From: DAOTWC01 sp048499435
GTDB lineage: Bacteria; Chloroflexota; Anaerolineae; Aggregatilineales; Phototrophicaceae
NCBI GenBank assembly: GCA_048499435.1
Contig: JASNZW010000007.1
Coordinates: 155,113-219,112 of the forward strand
Reading direction: 5' to 3'
DNA length: 64,000 nucleotides
The translations under genes were made by a program, and so were the position numbers. Positions 24,573-33,591 of the stretch are shown here, piece after piece (position 1 is the first letter of the stretch; the number at the start of each line of letters is the position of its first letter). The notes below the pieces were generated by a model. That model was not told where the DNA came from and did no database searches. It was given only the letters and a program-made list of their open reading frames with translations.

Positions 24573-27374
24573 ATGCAACCCTGGAACGATTTCTACGGCC
24601 CGAACGCGGCTTACGCGCTGGAACTCTACGAGCGCTACCGCCAGGACCCGAACGCGGTGGACCCGGAGGCGCGCAGCTTCTTCGCGCGCTGGACCCCGCC
24701 CGCTGATTTTGCCGCCGCCAGCGCCGCGGCCACGCCGGCCGTTGATGTCACAAAGATCGTGGGGGCGACGACTTACGCGCAGGCTATCCGCGAATACGGC
24801 CACATTGGCGCCCGGCTTGACCCGCTCGGCACAGAGCCGCCTGGGGACCCGGCGCTGCTGCCCGAAACACACGGCGTCACCGAGGACGATCTGCGCCGCC
24901 TGCCCGCCAGCATCGTCGGCGGGCCGCTCGCGCAGGGTTCAGCGAACGCGCTGGAGGCCGCGCAGAAGCTGCACAGCGTCTACGTCGCGCACATCGGCTA
25001 CGACTACGACCACATCCGTATTCCCGAAGAGCGCGCGTGGCTGCGCGAAGCCGCCGAAAACGGCTGGTTCCGCCCGCCTGCCGACCCGATTGACCCAATC
25101 GGCATTCTCAGGCGGCTGACCGCGGTAGAGGTGTTCGAGCAGTTCATCCACCGTATCTTTCCGGGCAAGCACCGCTTCTCGATCGAGGGCGTGGATATGC
25201 TGATTCCGCTGCTGGATGACATCATCGGCGCGGCGGCGGAGGCAGGCATCTCGACTATCCTGATCGGCATGGCGCACCGGGGGCGCCTCAATGTGCTGGC
25301 GCACATCCTGAACAAGCCCTATCGCCAGATATTGGCGGAGTTCAGAGACCCGGCGGCAGTTCACAAATTCCGCGCTGATCTGGGCTGGACGGGCGACGTA
25401 AAATACCACTCAGGGGCGCGGCGGGCGCGCAAGGATGGCCGGCTCACCGACCTTCTGATCAGCATGGCGCCGAACCCGAGCCATCTCGAAGCCGTTAACC
25501 CAGTGGTGGAGGGCATGGCGCGGGCCGTCGTTACCAAGGTTGATCAACCCGGCGCGCCAGTTGTGGACACCCGCCGCGCGCTGCCGCTGGTTGTTCACGG
25601 CGACGCGGCCTTTCCCGGCCAGGGCATCGTGGCGGAAACGCTGAATCTCTCGCGCCTGCCGGGATACTGGACGGGCGGCACGATTCACGTCATCGCTAAC
25701 AACCAGCTCGGCTACACCACGCTGCCCAGGGATTCGCGCAGCACGCTCTACGCCAGCGACCTGGCAAAGGGTTTCAAAATTCCGATTGTCCACGTCAACG
25801 CCGATCGGGCTGAGGCGGTAATCGAGGTGGCGCGGCTGGCCTTTGCCTACCGCGAGCGCTTCGGCAAGGATTTTCTGATTGACCTGATCGGCTACCGGCG
25901 GTATGGCCACAACGAAGGCGATGAGCCGACATTTACGCAGCCGATCATGTATCAGCGTGTGCAGGCGCTGCCGACCGTCCGCAAGCAGTGGGCGGACCGG
26001 CTCCAGGCGCAGGGGCTGATTGGCGCGGGCGATGCGGACCGCATGGTGAAGGAAATGTTCGACGAGTTGCAGCGCATCCTTGAGGCGCTCGATCCCGAAC
26101 GCGATCTCGTCCCGCCCACGCCGGAGCCAGCGCCGCCAGGAACGGCGCGCCGTGTCAGGACCGCTGTGCCAATGAAGCGGCTGCGCGAGCTGAACGAAGC
26201 GCTGCTGGCGCTTCCGGAAGGCTTTAACTTCCACCCAAAGCTGCAAAAAGCTCACCAGCGCCGCGAGAGCATGCTGGCGAACCCCGACGAGGCGGCGATC
26301 GACTGGGCGACCGCCGAGGAGCTGGCGTTCGCGACGATCCTCGCGGACGGGGTGGCGATCCGAATCACGGGGCAGGACGTCGAGCGCGGCACGTTTAACC
26401 AGCGTCACGCGGTTTTCCACGACACCGAGACCGGCGCGACATTCACGCCGCTGCAATCCATTCCGCAGGCTAAAGCCGCCTTTGAGATTCGCAACAGCCC
26501 GCTGTCTGAGAACGCGGTGGTTGGCTTTGAATACGGCTACAATGTGCAGGAGCCGGGGCGCCTGGTGCTGTGGGAAGCGCAGTACGGCGACTTCAACAAC
26601 GGCGCGCAGACGATCATTGACGAATTTGTGGTATCGGCCCGCGCTAAGTGGGGGCAAACGCCGTCGCTGGTTATGCTGCTGCCGCACGGCTTCGAGGGCG
26701 CGGGGCCGGACCATTCGAGCGCGCGGCTGGAGCGCTTCCTGGAGATGGCGGGCGAGACCAATATCCGTGTGGTCAATTGCACGACCGCCGCTCAGTATTT
26801 TCACCTGCTGCGCCGCCAGGCGGCCCTGCTGACGACCGACCCGCTGCCGCTGATTGTGATGGCCCCTAAAAGCCTGCTGCGGCATAAGCTGGTGGCCTCG
26901 CCGCTGCGCGATTTCGCCGAAGGTGGCTGGCAGCCTGTGATTGACGATCAGCAGGTGAAGCAGCCGCAGACTATCCGCCGCCTGATTCTGTGCAGCGGCA
27001 AAATTTACGTTGATCTGGTGTCCAGCCCGCTGCGCTCGGCGGCGGACGACCTGGCGATTGTGCGGCTGGAGCAGATATACCCGTTTCCGGCGGCGGACAT
27101 CAGGCCGGTTTTAGACCGCTATCCAAACCTTGAGGCGATCAGTTGGGTGCAGGAAGAGCCGGAGAACATGGGCGCGTGGGATTTTGTGCGCCCGCTTATT
27201 GAGGAAATGATCGAAGGCCGTTCCCCGCTCGATTACGTGGGGCGCAGCCGCAGTTCGAGTCCGGCGGAGGGGTCGTCGGCGTGGCACGCGATCAACCAGG
27301 ATTTACTCATCAGACAGGCGTACAGCCGCGAAACAGGTTCGGTCAGGGAAGGTTTTATCCGGGAGAAGCGATAA
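24573..27374 (+). CDS. sucA: 2-oxoglutarate dehydrogenase E1 component
   Basis: This 933-residue thiamine-diphosphate enzyme decarboxylates 2-oxoglutarate and passes the succinyl group to lipoyl-E2. The start at the ATG at 24573 (MQPWNDFYGPNAAYALELYE) gives the family N-terminus; an upstream GTG frame lacks it. Diagnostic motifs are IGMAHRGRLNVLAHI, the SMAPNPSHLEAVNPVVEG loop, RYGHNEGDEPTFTQP, and the C-terminal transketolase-like half with FEYGYNVQEPGRLVLWEAQY and LPHGFEGAGPDHSSAR. Length is normal. sucB follows after three bases, so E1 and E2 are co-translated. No E3 (lpd) gene is adjacent. Confidence 0.97.
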   Translation: MQPWNDFYGPNAAYALELYERYRQDPNAVDPEARSFFARWTPPADFAAASAAATPAVDVTKIVGATTYAQAIREYGHIGARLDPLGTEPPGDPALLPETHGVTEDDLRRLPASIVGGPLAQGSANALEAAQKLHSVYVAHIGYDYDHIRIPEERAWLREAAENGWFRPPADPIDPIGILRRLTAVEVFEQFIHRIFPGKHRFSIEGVDMLIPLLDDIIGAAAEAGISTILIGMAHRGRLNVLAHILNKPYRQILAEFRDPAAVHKFRADLGWTGDVKYHSGARRARKDGRLTDLLISMAPNPSHLEAVNPVVEGMARAVVTKVDQPGAPVVDTRRALPLVVHGDAAFPGQGIVAETLNLSRLPGYWTGGTIHVIANNQLGYTTLPRDSRSTLYASDLAKGFKIPIVHVNADRAEAVIEVARLAFAYRERFGKDFLIDLIGYRRYGHNEGDEPTFTQPIMYQRVQALPTVRKQWADRLQAQGLIGAGDADRMVKEMFDELQRILEALDPERDLVPPTPEPAPPGTARRVRTAVPMKRLRELNEALLALPEGFNFHPKLQKAHQRRESMLANPDEAAIDWATAEELAFATILADGVAIRITGQDVERGTFNQRHAVFHDTETGATFTPLQSIPQAKAAFEIRNSPLSENAVVGFEYGYNVQEPGRLVLWEAQYGDFNNGAQTIIDEFVVSARAKWGQTPSLVMLLPHGFEGAGPDHSSARLERFLEMAGETNIRVVNCTTAAQYFHLLRRQAALLTTDPLPLIVMAPKSLLRHKLVASPLRDFAEGGWQPVIDDQQVKQPQTIRRLILCSGKIYVDLVSSPLRSAADDLAIVRLEQIYPFPAADIRPVLDRYPNLEAISWVQEEPENMGAWDFVRPLIEEMIEGRSPLDYVGRSRSSSPAEGSSAWHAINQDLLIRQAYSRETGSVREGFIREKR

Positions 27375-27377
27375 GCG

Positions 27378-28604
27378 ATGCCAACTCAAATCATCGTGCC
27401 GGAACTTGGCGAGTCGGTGGTCGAAGCGACGGTCGGGCGCTGGTTAAAGGCAGAAGGCGACGCGGTGCGCGTGGGCGAGCCAGTGGTTGAGCTGGAGACC
27501 GATAAGGTCAACCTCGAAGTTGGCGCGGAGCGGGACGGCGTCCTCGTCCATATCGCGCGCAAGGCGGGCGAGGATGTGAGGATCGGCGACGTGCTCGGCG
27601 TGATCGGCGAGGCGGCGTCCGGAGCGGCTGCCACCGCGCCAGCTTCGCCAGACAGCAGCGCGGCGGCTCCGGCGAAACCGGCCCCGCAGCCGGCGGAGCC
27701 TGCCGGCGAAAAGGTTACGCCTGTCGCCCGCAGGGTGGCAGAGGAACTTGGCGTTGATCTGTCGAAAGTGCCAGCAAGCGGGCCTGGCAGCCGCGTGACA
27801 AAAACCGATGTCCAGCGTTTCGCGGAGCAGGGGGCGCCGCCCGCGCCGGCGCTGCCCAGCGCGCTGGCCGCGCAGAGCCAGCCGGCCTTAGAGCTGCGCC
27901 CGTTGGCGGACGAAGAACGGGTCAAGATGTCGCGCCGCCGCCGCACGATTGCCCAGCGCCTGGTTGAGGCGCAGCGAACCGCCGCGATGCTGACCACCTT
28001 TAACGAAATTGATATGAGCGCGGTCATGGCGATCCGCGAGCAGCGCAAAGCCGCCTTCAAGGAACACTATGGGGTGAGCCTCGGCTTTTCGTCGTTCTTC
28101 GTCAAGGCTGTGATTGGGGCGTTGAAGCTGTTTCCGCGCCTGAACGCCGAAATTGACGGTGACGACATTATTTTAAAGCGGTACTACGACATCGGCATCG
28201 CGATAGGGTCGGCGGAGGGGCTGGTCGTCCCAGTGCTGCGCGCCGCCGACCGGCTGTCGTTCGCGGAGATCGAGCGCGCGGTTAAACGCTTTGCCGAACA
28301 GGCGGACGGCGGAACGCTCTCGCTTGAGGATTTGCGCGGCGGCACGTTTACCATCACCAACGGCGGCGTGTTCGGCTCAATGATGAGCACGCCGATTTTG
28401 AACATGCCGCAGGTGGGCATCCTCGGCCTGCACAGGATCGAGAAGCGGCCGGTGGTGGTTGAGGACCAGATCGTGATCCGCCCGATGATGTATGTCGCGC
28501 TGAGCTATGACCACCGCATCGTGGATGGGCGCGAGTCAGTGCAGTTTCTGGTGCGCGTCAAAGAGCTGGTTGAGGACCCGACGAGCCTGCTGCTTGAGGG
28601 CTAG
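27378..28604 (+). CDS. sucB: Dihydrolipoamide succinyltransferase (E2 of 2-oxoglutarate dehydrogenase)
   Basis: This 408-residue E2 has the usual three modules. An N-terminal lipoyl domain carries the modified lysine in ELETDKVNLEV (about residue 42). An E1/E3-binding domain follows (VTPVARRVAEELGVDLSKVP), flanked by Ala/Pro-rich linkers. The catalytic acyltransferase domain ends with SYDHRIVDGRESVQFLVRVK, containing the catalytic His and Asp. It lies three bases after sucA. Its lipoyl lysine needs lipoate, which the lipA gene at 40154-41137 can supply. Confidence 0.96.
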   Translation: MPTQIIVPELGESVVEATVGRWLKAEGDAVRVGEPVVELETDKVNLEVGAERDGVLVHIARKAGEDVRIGDVLGVIGEAASGAAATAPASPDSSAAAPAKPAPQPAEPAGEKVTPVARRVAEELGVDLSKVPASGPGSRVTKTDVQRFAEQGAPPAPALPSALAAQSQPALELRPLADEERVKMSRRRRTIAQRLVEAQRTAAMLTTFNEIDMSAVMAIREQRKAAFKEHYGVSLGFSSFFVKAVIGALKLFPRLNAEIDGDDIILKRYYDIGIAIGSAEGLVVPVLRAADRLSFAEIERAVKRFAEQADGGTLSLEDLRGGTFTITNGGVFGSMMSTPILNMPQVGILGLHRIEKRPVVVEDQIVIRPMMYVALSYDHRIVDGRESVQFLVRVKELVEDPTSLLLEG

Positions 28605-28752
28605 CCTGCGGCGATATTGCCGAAACTCAGGTCGCAAAGCAGCCTGCCTGCCAGCGCGCTCATAGGCCCAGGAAGGCACGGTTGGCGCTGCTTCGCTGGG
28701 TTGTCTAGCTCTGGGGTACATTTGGCACCGGGCCTTCGCGCGGTCAGCGGTA

Positions 28753-29949
28753 ATGGGGGGTGTTGTGATCGGCGCTATTATTGGCGATATCGCTGGGTCG
28801 CGTTTTGAATTCAACAACTACAGAAGCAAAGACTTTGACCTGTTCACCGAGGGCTGTTTTGCTACCGACGACAGCATAATGACCCTCGCGGTTGCCAAGG
28901 CGATAATGGAGGCTGAAAAAGGCAGGGGGCCGGCAGACGGTGGCTCTGACCACAGCTACCACGCCCTGCTTTCCAACCTGACCGTGCAGTATATGCGGGA
29001 AATCGGACGCAGATATCCGGGCTGTGGGTTTGGCGGCCTGTTCTACAGGTGGGTCTTCAGCGCGAACCCTAAGCCATATGGCAGCTTTGGCAACGGGGCG
29101 GCAATGCGCGTAAGCCCGGCGGGCTTCGCCGCGAAATCCGAATCGGACGCGGGGCGGCTCGCGGAAACCGTAACCGCTGTCACACATAACCACCACGAGG
29201 GCATCAAGGGCGCGGTGGCGACGGCAACGGCCGTCTTTATGGCGCGCAGCGGCGCGCTGAAAAGCGAAATCCGCGAACGCATCTCCCGCGATTACTACCC
29301 GCTTGACTTCCGAATTGACGACATCCGCCCAACCTACCGTTTCAATGAGACCTGCCAGGAAACTGTGCCGCAGGCAATTGTGTGCTTCCTTGAATCCACA
29401 TCGTTCGAGGATGCGATTCGCACCGCCATTTCCCTTGGTGGCGACAGCGACACCGTTGGCGCGATCGCTGGCGCGATTGCCGAGGCATACTATGGCGTGC
29501 CGGAGGGCATGAAAAAGGAAGCCCTCACCTATTTAGGCGAGGACCTGCGGGCGATCTACGATGAATGGGCGGCTTTTGCCCCGGCCAGCGGCGGGCGGTT
29601 CAAGGCGCTGACAAAATATATTGACAGGCTCGCTGATTGCGAAACGACGGATGATTACGCGGTTAAGTTCCGGGACTGTTTCTCGTTTGATGAGTTTAAG
29701 GCGGAGTGGCTGCAGTCAGACTTCCCCCGCACGGATTATGGGGATGTTCTCACCGCTATCGGCGCCGCTTTAGACTGTCGCCAGATCACCACGATGAACG
29801 TGGACAGCCTGAACGCTGAGCAGATTCTCGCCCTGATAACCGCGACATTCCGCAATGACTGCTTCGATAACGGCACGCTTGTTGAGTGTTTTCGGTCGGG
29901 CGTGATGCTGCGGTGGCTGAAACGTCTGCGCGACATTGACGGGCTGTAA
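28753..29949 (+). CDS. ADP-ribosylglycohydrolase (DraG-like) with extra C-terminal domain
   Basis: This 398-residue protein is an ADP-ribosyl(glyco)hydrolase-fold enzyme. N-terminal GAIIGDIAGSRFEF and ATDDSIMTLAVAKAI, and the later SLGGDSDTVGAIAGAIAEAY, give the two dimetal-binding clusters of the DraG family, which remove ADP-ribose from protein, nucleic acid or small molecules. The last 60 residues (MNVDSLNAEQILALITATFR onward, FDNGTLVECFRSGVMLRWLK) look like a separate DUF6508-like module. The start at ATG 28753 is the first in-frame methionine before the motif; a GTG four codons later is possible. It stands alone between sucB and a LacI gene on the other strand. Confidence 0.9.
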   Translation: MGGVVIGAIIGDIAGSRFEFNNYRSKDFDLFTEGCFATDDSIMTLAVAKAIMEAEKGRGPADGGSDHSYHALLSNLTVQYMREIGRRYPGCGFGGLFYRWVFSANPKPYGSFGNGAAMRVSPAGFAAKSESDAGRLAETVTAVTHNHHEGIKGAVATATAVFMARSGALKSEIRERISRDYYPLDFRIDDIRPTYRFNETCQETVPQAIVCFLESTSFEDAIRTAISLGGDSDTVGAIAGAIAEAYYGVPEGMKKEALTYLGEDLRAIYDEWAAFAPASGGRFKALTKYIDRLADCETTDDYAVKFRDCFSFDEFKAEWLQSDFPRTDYGDVLTAIGAALDCRQITTMNVDSLNAEQILALITATFRNDCFDNGTLVECFRSGVMLRWLKRLRDIDGL

Positions 29950-29988
29950 GCGCGGTGGGGCAGCCGGGGCGCGCAGCGGGTTTCCTTT

Positions 29989-31011
29989 TCAACGCGTCTG
30001 CCGCGCCAGGGCGCCGCATGAGCGCCGCACAACCAACTGCGGCTGTAGGATAACCCGGCGAAAGGGCAGCGCTGGCTGCACGATGCGGCGCAGCAGCAGC
30101 TCTACCGCGATCTGGCCCAGCTCATAGCCGGACTGCGCAACGGTTGTAAGGGGCGGGTACAGATCGCCAGCCCAGGGCATATCGTCGAACCCCACCAGGG
30201 CGACATCCTCAGGGATGCGGATGCCCAGCTCGTGCAGCGCCCGCAGCGCCCCCAGGGTCATCAGGTTATTGGAAACGAAAATGGCGTCTGGCGGGTTGAG
30301 CGCCGTCACCAGATCGCGCGCCAGCGTGTAGCCGCTTTCGACCCTGAAGTTGCCCTCTCTGATCAGCGTGCGGTCCAGGGCAAGCCCCGCCTTTTCCAGC
30401 GCGTTCTGATACCCGCGCAGCCGTTCGTGGCCGGGGGTGAGATACTGCGAACCGGCGATAATGGCGATGCGTTTGTAACCCAGCGCCGCCAGATGCCAGA
30501 CCGCGGCGTAGGCCCCATGCACATTGTCCGTTCGCACCAGGTCGGCCTCAAACTGGTCCACGTCGCGATCCAGCAGGACGATGGGGGTTCCGGCCTCCTG
30601 CACTGGCCGCAGAACATCGCCATCGCTGGACAGCGTGGGGACAACCAGCACACCCGCCGCCCGCTCGGCCTGCATAACGCGCAGATACACCATCTGCTTC
30701 TGGGGGATGTCGTCGGTGTTACAGAGCACTACGTTCATCTGCTGGGCGTAGGCCGCGTCTTCGATGCCGCGCACAACCGACTGGAACAGGGGATTCTGGA
30801 TGTCAGGGATTATCAGCCCCAGGATGTCGCTGGATTTGGCGCGCAGCCGGCGGGCGGCGCGGTTTGGCTGGTAGCCCAGCTCCAGCATCGCCTGCTGTAC
30901 GCGCGCGCGGATGTCGTCGGCTACGTAAGGGTGATTGTTGAGGACGCGCGAAACAGTCGCTTTGGAAACGCCCGCGCGCTCTGCCACATTTTTAATCGTT
31001 GCCTGTGCCAC
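29989..31011 (-). CDS. LacI family transcriptional regulator (second sugar locus)
   Basis: A LacI repressor with the HTH VAERAGVSKATVSRVLN, hinge GYQPNRAARRLRAKS, and a sugar-sensing domain (LGLIIPDIQNPLFQSVV, VLLDRDV, GFDDMPWAGDLYPPLTTV). I choose the GTG at 31011 as start (340 residues), because GAAGGAG lies five bases upstream; a longer frame to 31056 has no such site. It is divergent from the binding-protein gene at 31288 and probably represses it from an operator near 31178-31191. It is a paralogue of the regulator at 6526-7554. Confidence 0.93.
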   Translation of the reverse strand: MAQATIKNVAERAGVSKATVSRVLNNHPYVADDIRARVQQAMLELGYQPNRAARRLRAKSSDILGLIIPDIQNPLFQSVVRGIEDAAYAQQMNVVLCNTDDIPQKQMVYLRVMQAERAAGVLVVPTLSSDGDVLRPVQEAGTPIVLLDRDVDQFEADLVRTDNVHGAYAAVWHLAALGYKRIAIIAGSQYLTPGHERLRGYQNALEKAGLALDRTLIREGNFRVESGYTLARDLVTALNPPDAIFVSNNLMTLGALRALHELGIRIPEDVALVGFDDMPWAGDLYPPLTTVAQSGYELGQIAVELLLRRIVQPALPFRRVILQPQLVVRRSCGALARQTR

Positions 31012-31177
31012 ACGGACTCCTTCAGCAGGGATAAGTCGGGCTGCCCGCTTTCTCAAACAGCGCCGCTGACTGGCAGGACGTTAACACAGCGGCGCTGGGG
31101 GCGATAACAGCCTGGCCGACCGCCCCAGACTGGTTGACGCCTGCGCGTATTCACTGTATGATCGTAGCATAATATGG

Positions 31178-31191
31178 TATCGGTTTCATAG
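31178..31191. promoter_or_regulatory. Candidate LacI operator of second sugar locus
   Basis: TATCGGTTTCATAG agrees with AATCGTTTTCATAG near 7584-7597 at 12 of 14 positions. It lies a few bases after a -10-like CATAAT (31168-31173) in the divergent LacI/binding-protein promoter region, where a bound repressor would block transcription. About 20 bases further right, AAGGAGGT is not followed by any start codon. Confidence 0.45.
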
Positions 31192-31287
31192 CAAGCGATA
31201 CAATAGCATAAGGAGGTAAACAGCGGCCAGACTACCGATTTTCAACAGGTTTCGTTCTGCCTTATGGTTGTATTTTAGGAGACGAAA

Positions 31288-32544
31288 ATGAAACGTTTCG
31301 CGCTGGTTCTGGTTCTTGTGCTTGTCCTTACAAGCCTCGTCTCAGTGGGCGTCAACCTCGCGCAGGAGGGCGTGCTCAGGTTCTGGACGTTTGAGTATTC
31401 CGATGCCGTGGACCCATTCTTCGTTCAGTATATTGAGGAGTGGAACGCCGCTAATACCATACAGGTCGAGCGCCAGGAATTCCCCTGGGCGCAGTACACG
31501 GGGGAAATCCTGACAACCGGGATCGCCACGGGCGATGCGCCTGACGTGTTTTTCATCAGCCCAGGCGACTGGCGGCGCTACGCTGAAGGCGGGCTGGCGC
31601 TGCCCCTGCAGGATTACATCCCTGATTACCTCAAGGAAGATATTCTGCAGGCGTCATGGGACGCGGTAACGCTCAATGACAATATCTACTCGCTGCCGTT
31701 CGAGATGGAGCCGGTGGCGCTGTGGTACAACAAGGAAATGCTGGCTGAGGCCAACGTCGAGGTGCCCACCACCTGGGACGAGCTTGTTGCTGCGGCTGAA
31801 ACGCTGACCGCGAGCGACCGCTACGGCATCCTGATCCCCACCAACCCCGACTACTACCAGAACTTCGTGTTCTATCCTTTCCTGTGGATGGCTGGCGGCG
31901 AGGTGATGAACGAAGACTTCACCGCGGCGGCGATCAACTCGCCAGAAGCTGCGCGCGCGCTGGATTTGTGGGGCGGACTGGTGCGTGACGGCTACGCTGC
32001 GCCCAACAGCACCGGCAGCGACCCGACGGACGACCGCTTCCCGACGGGGCAGGCGGCGATGTTTGTCTCCGGCTACTGGGTTTATGGCTGGATCAAAGAC
32101 AACTACCCTGAGTTCGTCGAGAAGCTGGGCGTCGCGCCGATTCCCGCGCCGGATGCCGGCGATGCGCTGAGAACAGTTTACGGCGGCTGGACTGTCATGG
32201 TGTATTCAGGCACGCAGCACCCGGCAGAAGCTGCCCAGTTCGCTATCAACATGTTCGGCGCGGAGGACAACGCCCGCGCAGCAGCCTGGGGTATTGAGTA
32301 CAACACCAAGCTGTCGCCGCGCGCGTCGGTGATCGCAGACAATCAGGACTTCTATGCGGAGTTCCCGCATAACGTCTTCGCGAACGAGATTTTCCCCACC
32401 GCGCGTCCAGAGCCGTCGTACCCGCCGGAGATAGCGCAGGCTGTCTGGGAGGCGATTCAGGATGCCATGTTTAATAACGTCAGCGGCGCTGACGCCGCGA
32501 CTGCGGCGGCTGCTAAGATCGACTCTTATCTGCTGACCCGTTAG
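31288..32544 (+). CDS. ABC transporter extracellular solute-binding protein (family 1)
   Basis: This 418-residue SBP_bac_1 sugar receptor has a signal peptide (MKRFALVLVLVLVLTSLVSV, then NLAQ) with no lipobox cysteine, like the receptor of the first locus. Mature motifs include VLRFWTFEYSD, GDAPDVFFISPGDWRRYAEG, LPFEMEPVALWYNKEMLAEA and MFVSGYWVYGW. TTTTAGGAGA precedes the ATG. It heads the transport operon, opposite the LacI gene. A strong hairpin after its stop separates it from the permease genes. Confidence 0.95.
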   Translation: MKRFALVLVLVLVLTSLVSVGVNLAQEGVLRFWTFEYSDAVDPFFVQYIEEWNAANTIQVERQEFPWAQYTGEILTTGIATGDAPDVFFISPGDWRRYAEGGLALPLQDYIPDYLKEDILQASWDAVTLNDNIYSLPFEMEPVALWYNKEMLAEANVEVPTTWDELVAAAETLTASDRYGILIPTNPDYYQNFVFYPFLWMAGGEVMNEDFTAAAINSPEAARALDLWGGLVRDGYAAPNSTGSDPTDDRFPTGQAAMFVSGYWVYGWIKDNYPEFVEKLGVAPIPAPDAGDALRTVYGGWTVMVYSGTQHPAEAAQFAINMFGAEDNARAAAWGIEYNTKLSPRASVIADNQDFYAEFPHNVFANEIFPTARPEPSYPPEIAQAVWEAIQDAMFNNVSGADAATAAAAKIDSYLLTR

Positions 32545-32556
32545 CGCGTGTTCACG

Positions 32557-32587
32557 CTGGGGGCTGTCGCCGCGCGGCAGCCCCCAG
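32557..32587 (+). terminator. Intra-operon hairpin after binding-protein gene
   Basis: CTGGGGGCTG / CAGCCCCCAG is a 10-bp perfect stem with an 11-nt loop, 13 bases after the binding-protein stop and with no T-run. Its position matches the stem at 5051-5090 in the first locus, so it probably sets the receptor-to-permease expression ratio. Confidence 0.7.
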
Positions 32588-32622
32588 TCAGCCAAAGCTA
32601 TATAACCCGGCAGGGATAACCC

Positions 32623-33579
32623 ATGACAACTGTTGAGCCAACGGCTGCTGGCACTGCTCATGCCGTGGCCAGGACTGGGCTGCTGTCGCGGTTTCGGAAT
32701 ATGAATCGCGATGAGCGCGAGCAGGCCATTGTCGCTTATCTGTTCCTTCTGCCTGACGTGCTGGGGCTGCTGATTTTCGTCGTTGGCCCAATGCTGCTGG
32801 CGTTGGTTATCAGCTTCAGCGATTGGCGGCTTACAGGCGCGCCAGAGTTTATCGGGCTGCGCAACTACAGTATTATCCTGGAAGACCCGAAATTCGGCGC
32901 GGCGCTGGGCCGTACAATGCTCTATACCATCGGCTATGTGCCGGCTGTGTACCTTATCAGCCTGGGCATGGCGCTGCTGCTGACACGCCGGGGGCGGGGC
33001 AATTTCTTCTTTCGGACCATTTATTTTATGCCGGTTGCGATGTCAATGGTGATCGCCGGTGTGATCTGGCGCTTCATGCTTGACCCCGGCAACGGCCTGA
33101 TCAATGAGATGCTGCGCGCGGTGGGCCTGCCCACTGCCCTGTGGACCGGGCACGTTCAGAGCGCGATGATTTCCGTGCTGATCGTGGCTATCTGGAAAAG
33201 CGTTGGCTATTTCATGATTATCCTGCTGGCGGGCATCCAGGATATCCCCGCTGATTATATTGAAGCGGCACAGATTGACGGCGCGAATCACTGGCAGACA
33301 TTTCGGTTTATCATCATGCCGCTGCTGCGGCCAACCAGCTTTTTTGTGCTGGTCGTCCTGAGTATCAACGCGCTGCAGGCTTTCGACCAGATTTACGTCA
33401 TGACGCGCGGCGGCCCGGCCCAGGCCACCTACACGCTTCTGATGTACATCTATGAGAAGGCGTTCCGCGAGTGGAATTTTGGCTACTCAGGCGCGATGGC
33501 GGTAGTGCTGTTTGGCATGATCTTCGTTTTCACGCTGATACAGGTCCGATATTTCCGCTCGGCAGATGTGCGGCAGTAG
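32623..33579 (+). CDS. Carbohydrate ABC transporter permease, MalF/UgpA type
   Basis: This 318-residue permease has about six membrane segments (first near residue 40, VAYLFLLPDVLGLLIFVVG). The EAA loop is ADYIEAAQIDGANHWQTFRF near residue 215, followed by MTRGGPAQATYTLLMYIYEK, characteristic of MalF/UgpA. It forms the channel with the next gene product, 12 bases downstream. The operon lacks an ATPase. Confidence 0.95.
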   Translation: MTTVEPTAAGTAHAVARTGLLSRFRNMNRDEREQAIVAYLFLLPDVLGLLIFVVGPMLLALVISFSDWRLTGAPEFIGLRNYSIILEDPKFGAALGRTMLYTIGYVPAVYLISLGMALLLTRRGRGNFFFRTIYFMPVAMSMVIAGVIWRFMLDPGNGLINEMLRAVGLPTALWTGHVQSAMISVLIVAIWKSVGYFMIILLAGIQDIPADYIEAAQIDGANHWQTFRFIIMPLLRPTSFFVLVVLSINALQAFDQIYVMTRGGPAQATYTLLMYIYEKAFREWNFGYSGAMAVVLFGMIFVFTLIQVRYFRSADVRQ

Positions 33580-33591
33580 GGATGCAATAGC

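Noticed and set aside
25410..26885. Minus-strand frame of 491 codons opposite sucA
   Set aside because: sucA motifs are unbroken on the plus strand. The antisense frame is Arg/Gln/His-rich and without domains, as high-GC shadows are.
31057..31287. Riboswitch in the leader of the second binding-protein gene
   Set aside because: No conserved riboswitch core could be recognised; operator and promoter elements explain the region better.
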